From Chlorocebus sabaeus (taxonomy: Eukaryota; Chordata; Mammalia; Primates; Cercopithecidae), in assembly GCF_047675955.1 (NCBI RefSeq), contig NC_132912.1, forward strand, positions 80,624,382 through 80,688,381: a stretch of DNA of 64,000 bases, written 5' to 3'. Position 1 is the first letter of the stretch. Every line of letters starts with the position of its first letter. Positions 1 through 10,983 of the stretch are shown one piece after another. Made by a program: the position numbers and the translations under genes. The notes beneath the pieces are model-generated. The model was not told the DNA's origin and searched no databases. It saw nothing but the letters and a program-made list of their open reading frames with translations.

Positions 1-124
1 GATGTTATCATCATACATTGTATGCCTGTATCAAAATACCCCATATATACTATAAATATATATACCTAGTTTATACCCACAAAATTTAAACACAAAAATA
101 TCTTAAAATAAAAATAAATAAAAC
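1..124 (+). mobile_element. L1 (L1MA-type) 3' end, truncated by window start
   Basis: The sequence matches the end of an old primate L1 3' UTR: a 'cattgtatgcctgtatcaaaata' type motif, then 'ccccatatatactataaat', then an A-rich tail with AATAAA-like repeats to about 124. Only the last ~120 bases are in the window, so the rest lies upstream. Subfamily is from memory of the consensus and is approximate. Confidence 0.75.
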
Positions 125-1033
125 AGGAGAGAGGCCAACCAAAATGCACAAATGAGCAGATCTGAAAGTTACATGAAGACAGACAGCGGAAGAATTCTGA
201 AGTAATTTGAGTTCTTAGAAGTTAGGTTCTTTCTACTTACATAAAACAGTACAGTCTCTTTATACTTAATATGGTCCAAATTGCGGTTTTTGTTCCTTAA
301 AAACTAAGGATTATGACTAATACGGCATCAATCTCAGACCCACTAGTTTGTTTCCTGACTTGTCTCCTTCCTGGTTACCCAGTATTCCTTTGTCTGGTTT
401 CCCTGAGTTTTCATCTTTCTGTCTTAGGCCCTGTCTGCCAAGGGCATCCCTAGCAGTAATATCAGCTGGTGTTCCTCAGATAAACTTCTCTCCCTTAAGT
501 TAGCCAATAAGGGGTACATATTATACTCCTGGAGGAAGTATCCCTCACTAGTTGTGTGACCTGGGCCCTTAGTTTCCTCACAGTGTTGTTGGATATACCT
601 TGAACAGTACTACATATAATTCTGAATATTTCTGAATAGTTTTCAAAAATAGTGGATGTACACTATGAGGCTCACAAAAGCTGGGTTACAAACATTCGCA
701 GTGATTGAATAAATGAAGTTGAACAACGGACTATTTTGCGTAACCAAGAGGCATTTGTTATTTCAGTTTTCTAGTAAAGGCTTATGCCAATTTTACAATA
801 TCAATGTAGTTTGTGTAGTCATTTGCTAAAAAATCACATGACCTTCTAAGATAAGCATATTTAATTTTTTTCTATTTCAAAAACAAAAACACTAAAAAAT
901 AAAACCATGCTTAATTCTAACACCCTAAAACAAGTATTTCCTTCCAGTTTGCATCAAATGTATTTGTTTTTTTCCACAGGTGAATAAGAGTGGTGTAACT
1001 TTATGTTTCCTTTTTTCACTTACATTTATAAAT
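125..1033. other. AT-rich sequence without recognised element
   Basis: No open reading frame or repeat family is recognisable here apart from short A- and T-runs. The stretch may hold very old repeat debris, but nothing can be named. Confidence 0.5.
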
Positions 1034-1045
1034 AGACTTTGCCAG

Positions 1046-1349
1046 GGCCGGGCAGAGCGGCTCACGCCTGTAATCCCAGCACTTTGGGAGGCTGAGGCAG
1101 GCAGATCACCTGAGGTCGGGAGTTTGAGTCCAGACTGACCAATATGGAAAAATCCTTTCTCTACTAAAAATACAAAATTAGCTGGGTGTGGTGGCACATG
1201 CCTATAATGCCAGCTACTCAGGAGGCTGAGGCAGGAGAATCACTTGAACCTGGGAGGTGGAGATTGCGGTGAGCTGGAATTGCACCACTGCACTCCAGCC
1301 TGGGCAACAAAAGCAAAACTCCATCTCAAAAAAAAAAAGGAAAAAAAAA
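1046..1349 (+). mobile_element. Alu (AluS-type)
   Basis: Dimeric Alu with the left-arm Pol III box region, middle A-rich linker and right arm ending in an A-tail interrupted by GG. It is flanked by an imperfect target duplication, AGACTTTGC at 1034-1042 and AGGCTTTGC at 1350-1358. It explains the 90-residue minus-strand reading frame that overlaps it. Confidence 0.95.
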
Positions 1350-1799
1350 AGGCTTTGCTCCATGCAGGATCTTCATAATTCAAAAGCTAGATAATACTCT
1401 TTCCAATAGAGATATAATTTACATGACTACATAATTTATACTTTCTGATATTTCGATATTTCAGTTTTTTCCAAATATTATAAATGTTCCAATAAAAAGT
1501 GGAATTATCAGGCCAAAAATCTATGAACAGCTCTTACTATTATGTAAAATTGATTCTCAAATCAGTTCTCCTGAGTCGCCCCTATCACCAGCCAAGTGTG
1601 AGTAGACATATGTGGATGTTTCACTTTTAATGCAGCAGACCCTGTCTCCGGTATTATCTTTTTTTTTTCTTCCTCTAGTGTAACAGGTATAACATGTTAC
1701 CTTCTCAGTGGGCACCAAGTAAATTAGACTCTGAGTTTTGAAAAGAATAATTAAAATCTAAGAAAGGAGACAAAAATAAAAGCTTGCAAGTATGAAAAG

Positions 1800-1835
1800 G
1801 TTCTATTTCTAAATCAAGCGATTTAGAAATAGAAC
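1800..1835. repeat. Perfect inverted repeat (16-bp arms, 4-nt loop)
   Basis: Left arm GTTCTATTTCTAAATC at 1800-1815, loop AAGC, and its exact reverse complement at 1820-1835. A shorter related hairpin follows at 1838-1861 (9-bp arms TTTCTAAAT/ATTTAGAAA), so the right half seems to have been copied. Seen directly in the sequence; function unknown. Confidence 0.95.
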
Positions 1836-2139
1836 ATTTTCTAAATCAAGAAATTTAGAAATACAATGGTAGACTTAAAAATAGATGAACATTAGTAGTG
1901 AATAACTATTTATAATTCTTTCCCCTTTTTCAGATCTGTAACTTACAGAGGAGAATGTAGTCTCGCATGCACATGTTGACCTACTGATAACAATTCTGGT
2001 TTCAGAGTGCTAATACGAGACTGCAAATGTGTCCTTTATAATTTTTTTAAAAGGGGACATACTTTACAAAAGACAAAACTAAGCAGAGGATAAGAGTCAA
2101 AGAGTGCAAAACCTAGAGATTTCCTTTGAGAGATTTAAC

Positions 2140-2188
2140 AGAAGAGGGATTTAAGAGAAGAGGGATTAGATTTAAGAGAAGAGGGATT
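2140..2188 (+). repeat. Short tandem repeat, three copies of AGAAGAGGGATT
   Basis: The 12-base unit occurs exactly at 2140-2151, 2156-2167 and 2177-2188, separated by TTAG- and AGATTTAAG-like spacers. It is a local slippage or unequal-exchange duplication. Confidence 0.9.
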
Positions 2189-2824
2189 AAAATTTATGAA
2201 CCAATTGTCATCCAAAAATATCCTATCAGTTTCTCTACTCTCAATGCATCTACCTTGCCTGTTCCAAGTTTTAACCTTTCTTTAAAAGAAGTATTGAAGC
2301 TCTAAAGCTCCAGGGTGCTAGATTTAGAAAGCAGTAACAGACTAAGGTGGGCTGTTAGAAGCCCACATGAGGAGGCCTTGATATGGGTTCTGGAATACTC
2401 TTCATTTTAACTTTGGGATTCTGCTAACAGTGAGTAGCAGCTCCAGGCTAGACTTAAGACAATGAAGACTGACAATGACAGACAAATTTAAACAGTTGTG
2501 GTCAGACTGTGGAGACTAACAGTCCTAAAATAGGTTGCATACTAACTTAATAGACTGTTTTCAACTCCTAGCTCATGTATCAGAGAAATGTATGGACTCC
2601 ATAAAAATAATAGAATGGTGGCACATACCTAGTGATATAGTGATCACATTCCAAATGCCATACATACCCTAAACCCCTGAATTCAAACTAGCCACCCATA
2701 AGTTTTTGTCTTTAAATATATATAACAACAATAACAAGGGGGAAAAAATCCTGTTTCTAGTCCAAAACATTCTAGAGCTCAGATTATTGAGAGGTCATGT
2801 AAGTGATGTGCTTAGTGTATTCAA

Positions 2825-2905
2825 ACCTTCATTCATTCAACAAGCTGAGCACCTACTAGGTGCTAGAAATTCAGTGCTGAATAAAGACAAATCTTTGTCC
2901 CCTGA
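2825..2905 (-). mobile_element. L2 3'-end fragment
   Basis: The plus strand reads 'cattcattcaacaagctgagcacctactaggtgctag', the reverse complement of the conserved L2 3' terminus, followed by the 'gaataaagacaaatctttgtcccc' segment. It ends just before the neighbouring Alu. Confidence 0.7.
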
Positions 2906-2940
2906 AAACACATTTTCAGAAGTGGAATAAGAGAACAGCA

Positions 2941-3238
2941 GGGCTCAGTGATGCATGCCTGTAATCCCAACACTTTGGGAAGCCGAGGCAGGAGGATCTC
3001 TTGAACCCAGTTTAACACCAGCCTGGGTAACACAGTGAGACCCCATCTATACAAAGAAAATTAAAAATTAGCCTGGCGTAGTGGTGCATGCCTGTAGCTC
3101 CAACTACTGGGGAGGCCGAGGTGGGAGGATCACTTGAGCCTGGGAGACGGTGGCTGCAGTGAGCCATGATCCCACCATTGCACTTCAACCTAGGCAAGAG
3201 AGCATGACCCTGTCTCAAGAGGAAAAAAAAAAAAAAAA
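2941..3238 (+). mobile_element. Alu (old, AluJ-type)
   Basis: Full dimer with many substitutions. 'gggaggatctcttgaacccag' in the left arm and 'gaggtgggaggatcacttgagcctgggag' in the right arm are AluJ-like. The A-tail is at 3222-3238. Confidence 0.93.
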
Positions 3239-3596
3239 GTAAGTGGAGAATGAATAATAGAATAAATGAGTATAATAAATTAGACTCATTAGAATATGAC
3301 GTTATGTCTCTGACAGAAGCACATAGTGACCTGAAATGGAGAATAACAAAGTCAAAGATGCAGGGAGGTCCTAAACAAACTATGGTTCTTTGCACTTTAT
3401 AGCGTCTATTGGTTTTAATAGTTCCCTGCTTTTTTCCTTTCTCTCCTCCCCATTCTCTTCTTCCTCTGGCTTCTACCAGTCTAGAACTGCTTCAACATCT
3501 GCACTCTGCGTGTATACACAACAGGCACATATATGCACACCCTATTTTTATGACCCAAAACTTTGCTTAATATTGAGAGATGAAAATCTCCTACTT

Positions 3597-3904
3597 CAGG
3601 TCGGGCGCAGTGGCTCACGCCTGTCATCCAAGCAATTTGGGGGGCCGAGGTGGGCAGGTCACCTGAGATCAGGAGTTCGAGACCAGCCTGGTCAACATGA
3701 TGAAACCCTGTCTCTACTAAAAATACAAAAATTAGCCGGTGTGGTGGCGGGGAGCTGTAATCTCAGCTGCTCGGGAGGCTGAGGCAGGAGAATTGTTTGA
3801 ACCCAGGAGGTGGAGGCTGCAGTGAGCCGAGATCACGCCACTGCACTCCAGCCTGGACGACTGAGTGAGACTGCATCTCAAAAAAAAAAAAAAAAAAAAA
3901 AAAA
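3597..3904 (+). mobile_element. Alu (AluS-type) with exact target duplication
   Basis: Full-length Alu with a 24-base A-tail. The 15-base duplication GAAAATCTCCTACTT flanks it exactly at 3582-3596 and 3905-3919, showing a standard L1-driven insertion. Confidence 0.97.
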
Positions 3905-3919
3905 GAAAATCTCCTACTT

Positions 3920-5034
3920 TAATGCCATAAGTATTCCTAGCAAAGTAAAATGAGACTTGGGTACTGAAACTTCAGCTTGACTCCCCGCCCCCACCCTCCC
4001 CTCCAACCCCACCCCAGGCACAATTTTAATCCCTCATATTGCTTGACCAGAAAACTACTCAGGAAACAGCATTTGAAATAATAGCAGATTTTATAGAAGG
4101 CAAAACTGAGTAACAAAGGAGCAGTAGTTATCAACATGTTTTGAAACCAACGCACTTTTCTACATTACTGCCATTTACATTTATTTTCCTCCTGTGAAAG
4201 TTGTTATCAGTGTTTGCTATCAGCTGGAACAGTATGGAAGTGACTCTCCTGAGGTTAGAAACAGTCTAACCCTAGTTCCCAATACAATCTTCACCAATTC
4301 AAAAGAAATTAGACAAATCCTACCTTAGAACATGCATCACAGGCTGCTTTCTGAAATTCTCTGCAGTAAGATTCAGGCAGCCCAGCAACGGTTCTCATAC
4401 CAGGAAAATACATCTCACCTGGGATAGTAGGCGGAGGAGGAGGGGCAAGTTCCAGGCTTTGACCCCTATCTGCTCCCAGCTGTGTGCTTAATTAAAGTTT
4501 GATTTCCAGAATGGCCTCCCTGTCTTAAATGAAAACCAAGAGTCATGATGTAGCTCTACAGCTCTGCCCCAAGGCACAGGTCTTGACTTTTCATTTTGGC
4601 AAAACTTCAAATACAATCAAGTCAGGGAAAAAGTTCCAAAATGCCATAGAACCTTCTTAGATCTTCCTGGTCACAGCTTAAAGAGATACACATGAGAATT
4701 GCTTAATCGGAATCACTTGGAATAATTTAACCTGAAAGAGGAAACGAATAGCAGGGTTTTGTTTTGTTTTTAAATAATAGGCAGTCATCAAGAAAAAAAC
4801 TGAAGTTGAGGTTGATCATATTAATTACCTGGAGTTCTTGTTAAAAGTAAAGAATCATCCAGAACTTAGGCTCTTATTTAATTATACAGGAATGTGAGAT
4901 TGCATATTGACTTGGTTTGGTTTTTTGGCAGGTTTTTGTGGTTTTGGTTTTTGGTTTTTTGGTTTTTGGTTTTTAGCATTGACTTTTGGGAAGAAAGAAG
5001 TGCAGACAAAGTTAAGAACCATAGCAAATAGCAT
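3920..5034. other. Repeat-poor non-coding stretch
   Basis: No gene or named repeat is recognised. It holds a C-rich run at about 3980-4016, a purine-rich patch near 4430-4445 and T/G-rich slippage text (GTTTTTGG units) at 4915-4975. Two short segments near 4690-4730 and 4815-4870 weakly resemble MER20-type hAT text but are too diverged to call. Confidence 0.5.
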
Positions 5035-5175
5035 GGTTGCATCTTTATCATGAATACACAATAGCTATACATTTTTCTGGGGCACATATGATATTTTGAT
5101 ACAAGCAAATAATGTGTAATGATCAAATCAGGGTAATGGAGATATCCATCACCTCAAGCATCTATCATTTCTTTG
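5035..5175 (-). mobile_element. L1 (L1MA-type) 3' UTR fragment
   Basis: The segment 'ggggcacatatgatattttgatac...aatgtgtaatgatcaaatcaggg...atatccatcacctcaagcat' is the reverse complement of the old primate L1 3' UTR. It is the same family as the fragment at the window start, on the other strand. Confidence 0.75.
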
Positions 5176-5179
5176 TTTT

Positions 5180-5865
5180 ATTTCTTTTTAAGTGTGTCTC
5201 TGATTTGTAAATATACATACAAAAAAGTGGAATATATACGAAAATATCAGTAGTGATTATTTCTATGTGGCAAGATTCCATTTGAATTTAGTGTTTTTCT
5301 TTCCTCTGTTTTTAAATGTTTCCAGACAATACAGGCACCGTATTTTTAAACGTTGTTGACCATTTAAACTTTTCAAAAGACATCAATTATCTGCTAATCT
5401 TCTGAAGAAAGCACAACTGGAAAACACATTTTTCTAATTGTAGCAAGACTTAACTTAGGGGTTAAAAGAGATGGTTTTCCCAACTCAACTCAGAAGCAAC
5501 CATTTTCAAAATTCTCTTAATAGAAAATGAGTGAAAGATTTATCATATCCATAACACATGTATCCTAACCTTTCCCTGAATATAAATTTGTAGAGTCAAT
5601 TGCCTACTGAATATCTCCAACTGGATGTCTCAAAAATTTCCCAAAGTTAACATATCCCAAACTGAAATCTTTATTCACTTCCTCTCTCAATTCCCCTCCG
5701 CAACCTCCTTTTCCTCATTTGCTCAGCCAATAATTTGAGAAGCACTTTTGATGCTTCCCTTTTTCTCAAAGCTCATATTCAAATTGCCAACAAGTCTACT
5801 TTTTTCTATCTTAAAATAAATCCTCAGAGTTTCAGTCAGCCCTAAAATACAGGTTCTGCCTACAC
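5180..5865. other. No recognised element
   Basis: Moderately AT-rich. No coding signal or named repeat is seen. Confidence 0.45.
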
Positions 5866-5867
5866 AG

Positions 5868-6572
5868 CTTAGTGCACTTTGTGCTGCTGTAACAGAGTAT
5901 CTAAGACTGGGTAACATATAACAAATAGAATTATTCTTTAGAATAATAAAACATAGAATTTATTTTTTCACAGTTATGAAGGCTGAGAAGTCCAAGATCA
6001 AGACACCAGCCTCTAGGGAGGGCCTTCTTGCTGCATACTCACATAACAGAAGATGGAAGGGCAAAAGAGAAGGAACTCTCTTAACATTAAGTCCTTTTAT
6101 AAAATGGCACAAAATTCCATTTAGGAGGGAGGGACCCTCATGGCCTAATCACCTCTTAAAGACCCCACCTCTTTTTTTATTTATTGTATTTTATTTATTT
6201 ATTTATTTATTTATTTATTTTTTACAGGGCCTTGCTCTGTCGCCCAGGCTGGAGTGCAGTGGTGCAATCTCAGCTCACTGCAACTTCTGCCTCCCTGGTT
6301 CAAGGAATTCTCTGCCTCAGCCTCCCGAGTAGCTGGAATTACAGGCACCCACCACCATGCCCGGCTAATTTTTAGTATTTTCAGTAGAGATAGGGTTTCA
6401 CCATCTTGGCCAGGCTGGTCTTGAACTCTTTACCTCATGATCCACCTGCCTCGGCCTCCCAAAGTGCTGGGATTACAGACGTGAACCACCGTGCCCAGCC
6501 AGGCCCCACTTCTTAATATTATCACATTGGCAATGCCTGAACTTTGGCGGGGGACACACTCAAACTATAACA
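5868..6572 (-). mobile_element. MLT1-type MaLR LTR, split by an Alu
   Basis: Read on the minus strand the element begins TGTTATAGTTTG at 6572. It contains the MLT1 hallmark 'gaggtggggcctt / aagaggtgattaggccatgaggg' region and ends near the 'cccagtcttagatac...gctgctg' text at about 5868. An AluS at 6172-6500 interrupts it inside 'ccccacctcttaat'. Solo LTR; no internal sequence is seen. MLT1 subtype is not resolved. Confidence 0.85.
6172..6500 (-). mobile_element. Alu (AluS-type) inserted in MLT1 LTR
   Basis: Minus-strand Alu whose tail has become a (TTTA)n microsatellite (about 6190-6226). The flanks GACCCCACCTC (6161-6171) and GGCCCCACTTC (6502-6512) are copies of one MLT1 site, so the Alu is younger than the LTR. 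Confidence 0.96.
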
Positions 6573-6921
6573 TCCTTTAAAAAACAAACCTAAGAGGTGG
6601 AAGGAGTGTAATTAAAGTCTCACATGACCCATGCCTTCAACTGTAACAACTTCAAATTACTTGTAAGATATAAACACAAAATTACAATAGCATTTACATT
6701 ACCACCACAACCCTATGAATACAGAAATTTAAGGGAGTTAAAATTCTATGTGGAAAAGAGAAGAGAAAAGGAAAGAAGTGAGATTACTACTTAGAACACA
6801 GAGAAAATCACCCTCAGACAGAGACACTCTGAAACTGAGTGCTAAAATACTGAAAACAAATCTGGGACTTAGTATACTACACAGCACTACCTACAGGAAA
6901 GGGCTTGAAAGTGAGATATCA

Positions 6922-7220
6922 AGCTGGGCGTGGCGGCTTATGCCTGTAATCCCAGCACTTTGGGAGGCTGAAGAGGGAGGAGAGCCTGAAGTCAGGAGTT
7001 TGAGACCATCCTGGCTAACATGGTGAAACCCCTTCTCTACTAAAAATACAAAAAATTAGCTGGGCGTGGTGGCGGCTGCCTGTAATCCTAGCTACTTGGG
7101 AGGCTGAGGCAGAAGAATTGCTTGAACCCAGGAGGCAGAGGTTGCAGTGAGCCAAGATCGCATCACTGCACTCCAGACTGGGAGACAAGAGGGAAACTCC
7201 GTCTCAAAAAATAAATAAAT
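6922..7220 (+). mobile_element. Alu (AluS-type)
   Basis: Full dimer with an (AAAT)n tail. A 14-base target duplication, AAAGTGAGATATCA, is exact at 6908-6921 and 7221-7234. Confidence 0.97.
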
Positions 7221-7703
7221 AAAGTGAGATATCAGACATGTCAGCCTTGAGGAATTACTGCTTCTAGGGGAAAGGAAGATAAATATATAGAAGTAGTGAT
7301 GCCCTCAGATGTGTGCCACAGAGAGAAAAAGAAAGTAAGAAGAAAAAATTAAGGATCCTATGAAAACAGAAGAGAATTACAAGACATGCCAACTCTTCTC
7401 CCCTCCTCCACTACATCACCACCAAGACCTTTTATTAACGAAATTACATTTCACTATGCTGTCTGAACTAAGCACTCATAAATTAGAAACCCTATCAACA
7501 AATGCCTAGACTTAAAAAATAATCAGACCACTGCTATACGAAGCTACCATAAGAAGATGAAAGAAACTGAGAAGCTGAACATTTCAGCTAATGAAATGTA
7601 CTTCCCCAAACCTAACCCTGAAGCAAAATCAAACTGTAACACAACATTGCAAATTGAATATATCCTCAAACAAGTATTTGAAGATAAAGAAACCAACTAA
7701 AAT

Positions 7704-8082
7704 TGGCTGGGCACGGCGGCTCATGCCTGTAATCCCAGCACTTTGGGAGGCTGAGGGAGGCAGATCACTAGGTCAGGAATTCGAGACCAGCCTGACCAAC
7801 ATGAGGAAACCCTGTCTCTACTAAAAATACTAAAGTCAGCCGGGCGTGGTGGCACATGCCTGTAATTCCAACTACTCAGGAGGCTGAGGCAGGAGAATCA
7901 CTTGAACCCAGCAGATGGAGGTTGCAGTGAGCCAAGATTCTGCCATAGCACTCCAGCCAGGGCAACAGAGCAAGACTCTGCCTCAAGAAAGAAAGAAAGA
8001 AGGAAGAAAGGAAGGAAGGAAGGAAGGAAGGAAGGAAGGAAGGAAGGAAGGAAGGAAGGAAGGAAGGAAGGAAGGAAAGAAA
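7704..8082 (+). mobile_element. Alu (AluS-type) with GGAA-expanded tail
   Basis: Full Alu whose A-tail has mutated into (GAAA) then (GGAA) repeats. The 18-base target duplication AAAGAAACCAACTAAAAT is exact at 7686-7703 and 8083-8100, so the microsatellite lies wholly inside the Alu insertion. Confidence 0.97.
8010..8077 (+). repeat. (GGAA)17 uninterrupted microsatellite
   Basis: Seventeen perfect GGAA units counted directly, flanked by imperfect GAAA units. GGAA arrays are known ETS-family binding platforms (EWS-FLI1 uses them in human Ewing sarcoma), but no nearby gene is seen. The array also creates spurious Lys/Gly/Arg-rich reading frames. Confidence 0.97.
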
Positions 8083-8128
8083 AAAGAAACCAACTAAAAT
8101 CAAAAATATAAAAAATTAGGAATAAATG

Positions 8129-8438
8129 GGCCAGGCATGGTGGCTCACGCCTGTAATCCCAGCACTTTGGGAGGCCGAGGCAGGTGGATCACAAGGTCAG
8201 GAGATCAGGACCACCCTGGCTAACATGGTGAAACCCTGTCCCTACTAAAAAAAAAATACAAAATTAGCTGGGCATGGTGGCGGGCACCTATAGTCCCAGC
8301 TACTTGGGAGGCTGAGGCAGGGGAATGGTGTGAACCCGGGAGGCAGAGATTACAGTGAGCCGAGATCGCACCACTGCACTCTAGCCAAGGCAACAGAGCG
8401 AGACTCCGTCTCCAAAAAAAAAAAAAAAAAAAAAAAAA
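8129..8438 (+). mobile_element. Alu (AluY-type)
   Basis: Left arm carries 'aggtcaggagatca' and 'ctggctaacatgg', which fit AluY. The A-tail is about 24 bases. Flanks share AGGAAT, a weak target duplication. Confidence 0.94.
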
Positions 8439-9053
8439 GGAATGAGTGAAATGAGACAAGTGAATACAATAAAGAGTTTTTTAATGACAGATATCTCAGA
8501 ATAATGAATACATTATAATGTATCTGAGAATAGAGTCCAGTGAAAATGTAATAAGGAACACAGGAAAAAGAAAAAAACAACAACAAAACTGACTAAACAA
8601 AAAAGCACCCATCGGATAATGGAAATAAGATGAAGAAAGAAGTAAAAAGGGTCAGAAGAAAAGTGTCTGGAATGGGAAGACAAAGATAATCCAACATATA
8701 TATAATTGCAGACCATGAAGACAATAACCCAAACAATGGAAGATGACTATATATTTAAAACTGTAATCAAAACTCTCCAGAACTATTTTTAATCCAAAAT
8801 TTATAAAATGAAATGTACTACTATGTATATAGAAAACCTGACACAAAATGTCAAGAGTGTGTCAAAAATATGACTAAGAAAACAGTAGAACAGCAATTTT
8901 TTTTGAAAAAGCCAATGAAAGAAAGTATATATCAAGGACTTTTGTATCCAGACAAGTTATCCTTCAAGCATTAAGATGTAGAAAAACAATTTTAAACATA
9001 TAAGTACTGAAGAATAATTTATTCATGAATCTTTCCTAGAGAATATATTTGAC

Positions 9054-9099
9054 CAGGGTTAATAAACCACAGCACATAGGTCAAACCTGACCAGCTGCC

Positions 9100-9135
<36 letters not shown>

Positions 9136-9275
9136 CTACGAATGGCATTTACATTTTTAAGCAATTATATTTTAAACTGTTATATAAGTAGTTTCCTAAT
9201 AGCCTCTGTTTTGCCTCTTAACCCATAAAGCCTAAATATTTACTATCTAGCTCTTTCAATGTTTGCTGACTCCTG
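9054..9275 (+). mobile_element. Small non-autonomous hAT (Charlie-type) element
   Basis: Ends are imperfect inverted repeats: CAGGGTTAATAAAC at the left, and the reverse complement of the right end reads CAGGAGTCAGCAAAC. The interior has 'aaagcctaaatatttactatctagctcttt', a known phrase of this family. A (TG)n run of about 30 bases at 9103-9133 has expanded inside it. No convincing 8-bp duplication is visible. Confidence 0.7.
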
Positions 9276-9515
9276 TACAACAGGATAAGCTTTATCCAAC
9301 CAAGAGATGACTAAGCACTGTCTAAATTATAAATACAAAGCTAACCATTAGAACAAAAATGCAAACCTTCCTAAATATCAAACAAAATTTTTAAAGAAGG
9401 AGCCACAAAGTTACACCATTTAGAAAAAAGAAAGTATATCTAATAAACACAATAACTATAATATAAAATAATGTGGGATTCAAAGCCAAACATATCAGTT
9501 ATATTAATAAATGTC

Positions 9516-9831
9516 CCTGGGTGGGGTGGCTCATGCCTGTAATTCCAGCACTTTGGGAGGCTGAGGCAGGTGGATCATGAGGTCAGGAGTTTGAGACCAG
9601 CTTGACCACTATGGTGAAACCCCATCTCTAATAAAAATACAAAAATTAGCTGGGCGTGGTGGTGCACGCCTGTAGTCCCAGTTACTTGGGAGGCTGAGGC
9701 AGAAGAATCACTTGAACCAGGAAGGTGGAGGTTGCAGTGAGCTGAGATCATACCACTTCACTCCAGCCTGGGCAACAGAGCGAGACTGTCTATAAAAAAA
9801 GAAAGAAAGAAAAGAAAAGAAAGAAAAAGAA
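9516..9831 (+). mobile_element. Alu (AluS-type)
   Basis: Full dimer with a GAAA-rich tail. The flanks 'ataaatg' at about 9507-9513 and 9832-9838 look like a short target duplication. Confidence 0.95.
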
Positions 9832-10023
9832 ATAAATGCATTACAGTGAAGAAAATACAGTATTTTAGTATTTTCAACAAATGGTGCTGGAACAAATGGA
9901 TGTCCCTATGCAAAAAAAAGAAAAAAATCTAGACACAGACCTTATACTCTTCACAAAAATTAACTGAAACTGGAAAATAAACCAATATGTAAACGTAATA
10001 CTATAAAACTCCTAGAAAATAGC

Positions 10024-10397
10024 TGATATGGTTTGGCTGTGTCCCACCCAAATCTCACCTTGAATTGTAATCCCATAATTCCCATGTGTCATAGGAGGTA
10101 CCCAGTGGCAGATAATTGAATCATGGGGGCAGTTTCTTCCATACTTTTCTTGTGGTAGTAAATAAGTCTCATGAGATCTTATGGTTTTATATGGAGAAAC
10201 CCCTTTTGCTTGGCTCTCATTCTCTCTCTTTGCCTGTTGCTATCCATGTAATATGTGAGTTACTCCTCCTTGCCTTCTGCCATGATTGTGAGGCCTCCCC
10301 AGCCATGTGGAACTGTAAATCCATTAAACCTCTTTCTTTTGTAAATTGCCCAGTCTTGGGTAGATCTTTATAAGCAGGATGAATATGGACTAATACA
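10024..10397 (+). mobile_element. THE1-type MaLR solo LTR
   Basis: Begins TGATATGGTTTGGCTGTGTC and ends GACTAATACA, the usual THE1 LTR termini, with the 'catgattgtgaggcctccccagccatgtggaact' core. It is flanked by an exact 5-base duplication ATAGC at 10019-10023 and 10398-10402. It sits inside L1 sequence, so it inserted after that L1. The 85-residue frame at 10116 is just translated LTR. Confidence 0.95.
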
Positions 10398-10668
10398 ATA
10401 GCACAGGAGAAAATGTAGATGACCTAGGGTTTGGTAATGGCTTTTTAAATATAACACCAAAAGGAGAAAACATCTGCAAAAGACATACCTGATAAAGAAC
10501 TATTATCCAAAATATACAAAGGACTATTAAAACTCAATAAAAAGAAAACAAGCATTAAAAAATGGGCAAAGATCTTAGCAGACACCTCACCAAGGAAGCT
10601 ATAGAGATGGCAAATAAACATATGAAAATATATCATACATCATCAAGGAAATGCAACTTAAAACAATG

Positions 10669-10983
10669 AGGCATGGCATGGTGGCTCACTCCCGTAATCC
10701 CAGCACTTTGGGAGGTCGAGCAGGTGGATCACCTGAGGTCAGAAGTTTGAGACCAGCCTGGCCAACATGGTGAAATCTCATCTCTACTAAAAACACAAAA
10801 ATTAGCTGGACATAGTGGTGGGTACCTGTAGTCCCAGCTACTCAGGAGGCTGAGACAGGAGAATCGTTTGAACCTGGGAGGCGGAGGTTGCAGTGAGCCA
10901 AGATTGCCCCAGTGCACTCCAGCCTAAGTGACAGAGCAAGACTCTGTCTCAACAAAAAACAAACAAAACAAAATAAAAAAAAA
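10669..10983 (+). mobile_element. Alu (AluS-type) in old L1
   Basis: Full Alu inserted in L1 ORF2 text: 'gcaacttaaaacaatgag' precedes it and 'caacgagataacac' follows. The tail is (AAAC)n-like and A-rich. Confidence 0.94.

Larger units (their letters stand above)
1360..2800. other. Non-coding stretch with hairpin and short tandem repeat
   Basis: No gene or clear mobile element is recognised. It contains a perfect hairpin (1800-1835) and three copies of a 12-base unit (2140-2188), listed separately. Weak L1-like AT-rich text occurs around 1370-1560. Confidence 0.5.
6590..9515 (+). mobile_element. Probable old L1/HAL1 5' and ORF1 region, heavily interrupted
   Basis: The text between the Alus (6740-6920, 7235-7700, 8440-9050, 9280-9510) is A-rich on the plus strand like L1 coding strand. 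It contains ORF1-end-like phrases such as 'cagacaagttatccttcaagcatta'. No frame is preserved. The assignment rests on remembered consensus text and is tentative; three Alus and a small hAT element are inserted in it. Confidence 0.45.

Noticed and set aside
276..300. Possible MADE1 mariner fragment ('aattgcggttttt')
   Set aside because: Match is only about 12 bases with no inverted partner.
925..1197. 90-codon minus-strand reading frame and many similar frames (for example 16037, 20895, 38218, 39759, 51491)
   Set aside because: They are antisense Alu translations with the typical phrase families (LLPRLECSGAISAHCNL, GWSAVVQSQLTA); no host gene signal.
3976..4016. C-rich stretch as a possible CpG island or promoter
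   Set aside because: Short, lacks CpG density, no exon nearby.
8010..8077. Regular short repeats as a possible CRISPR array
   Set aside because: Unit is 4 bases with no spacers, and the genome is primate.
7902..8111. Lysine/glycine/arginine repeat protein
   Set aside because: Translation of the GGAA microsatellite in an Alu tail.
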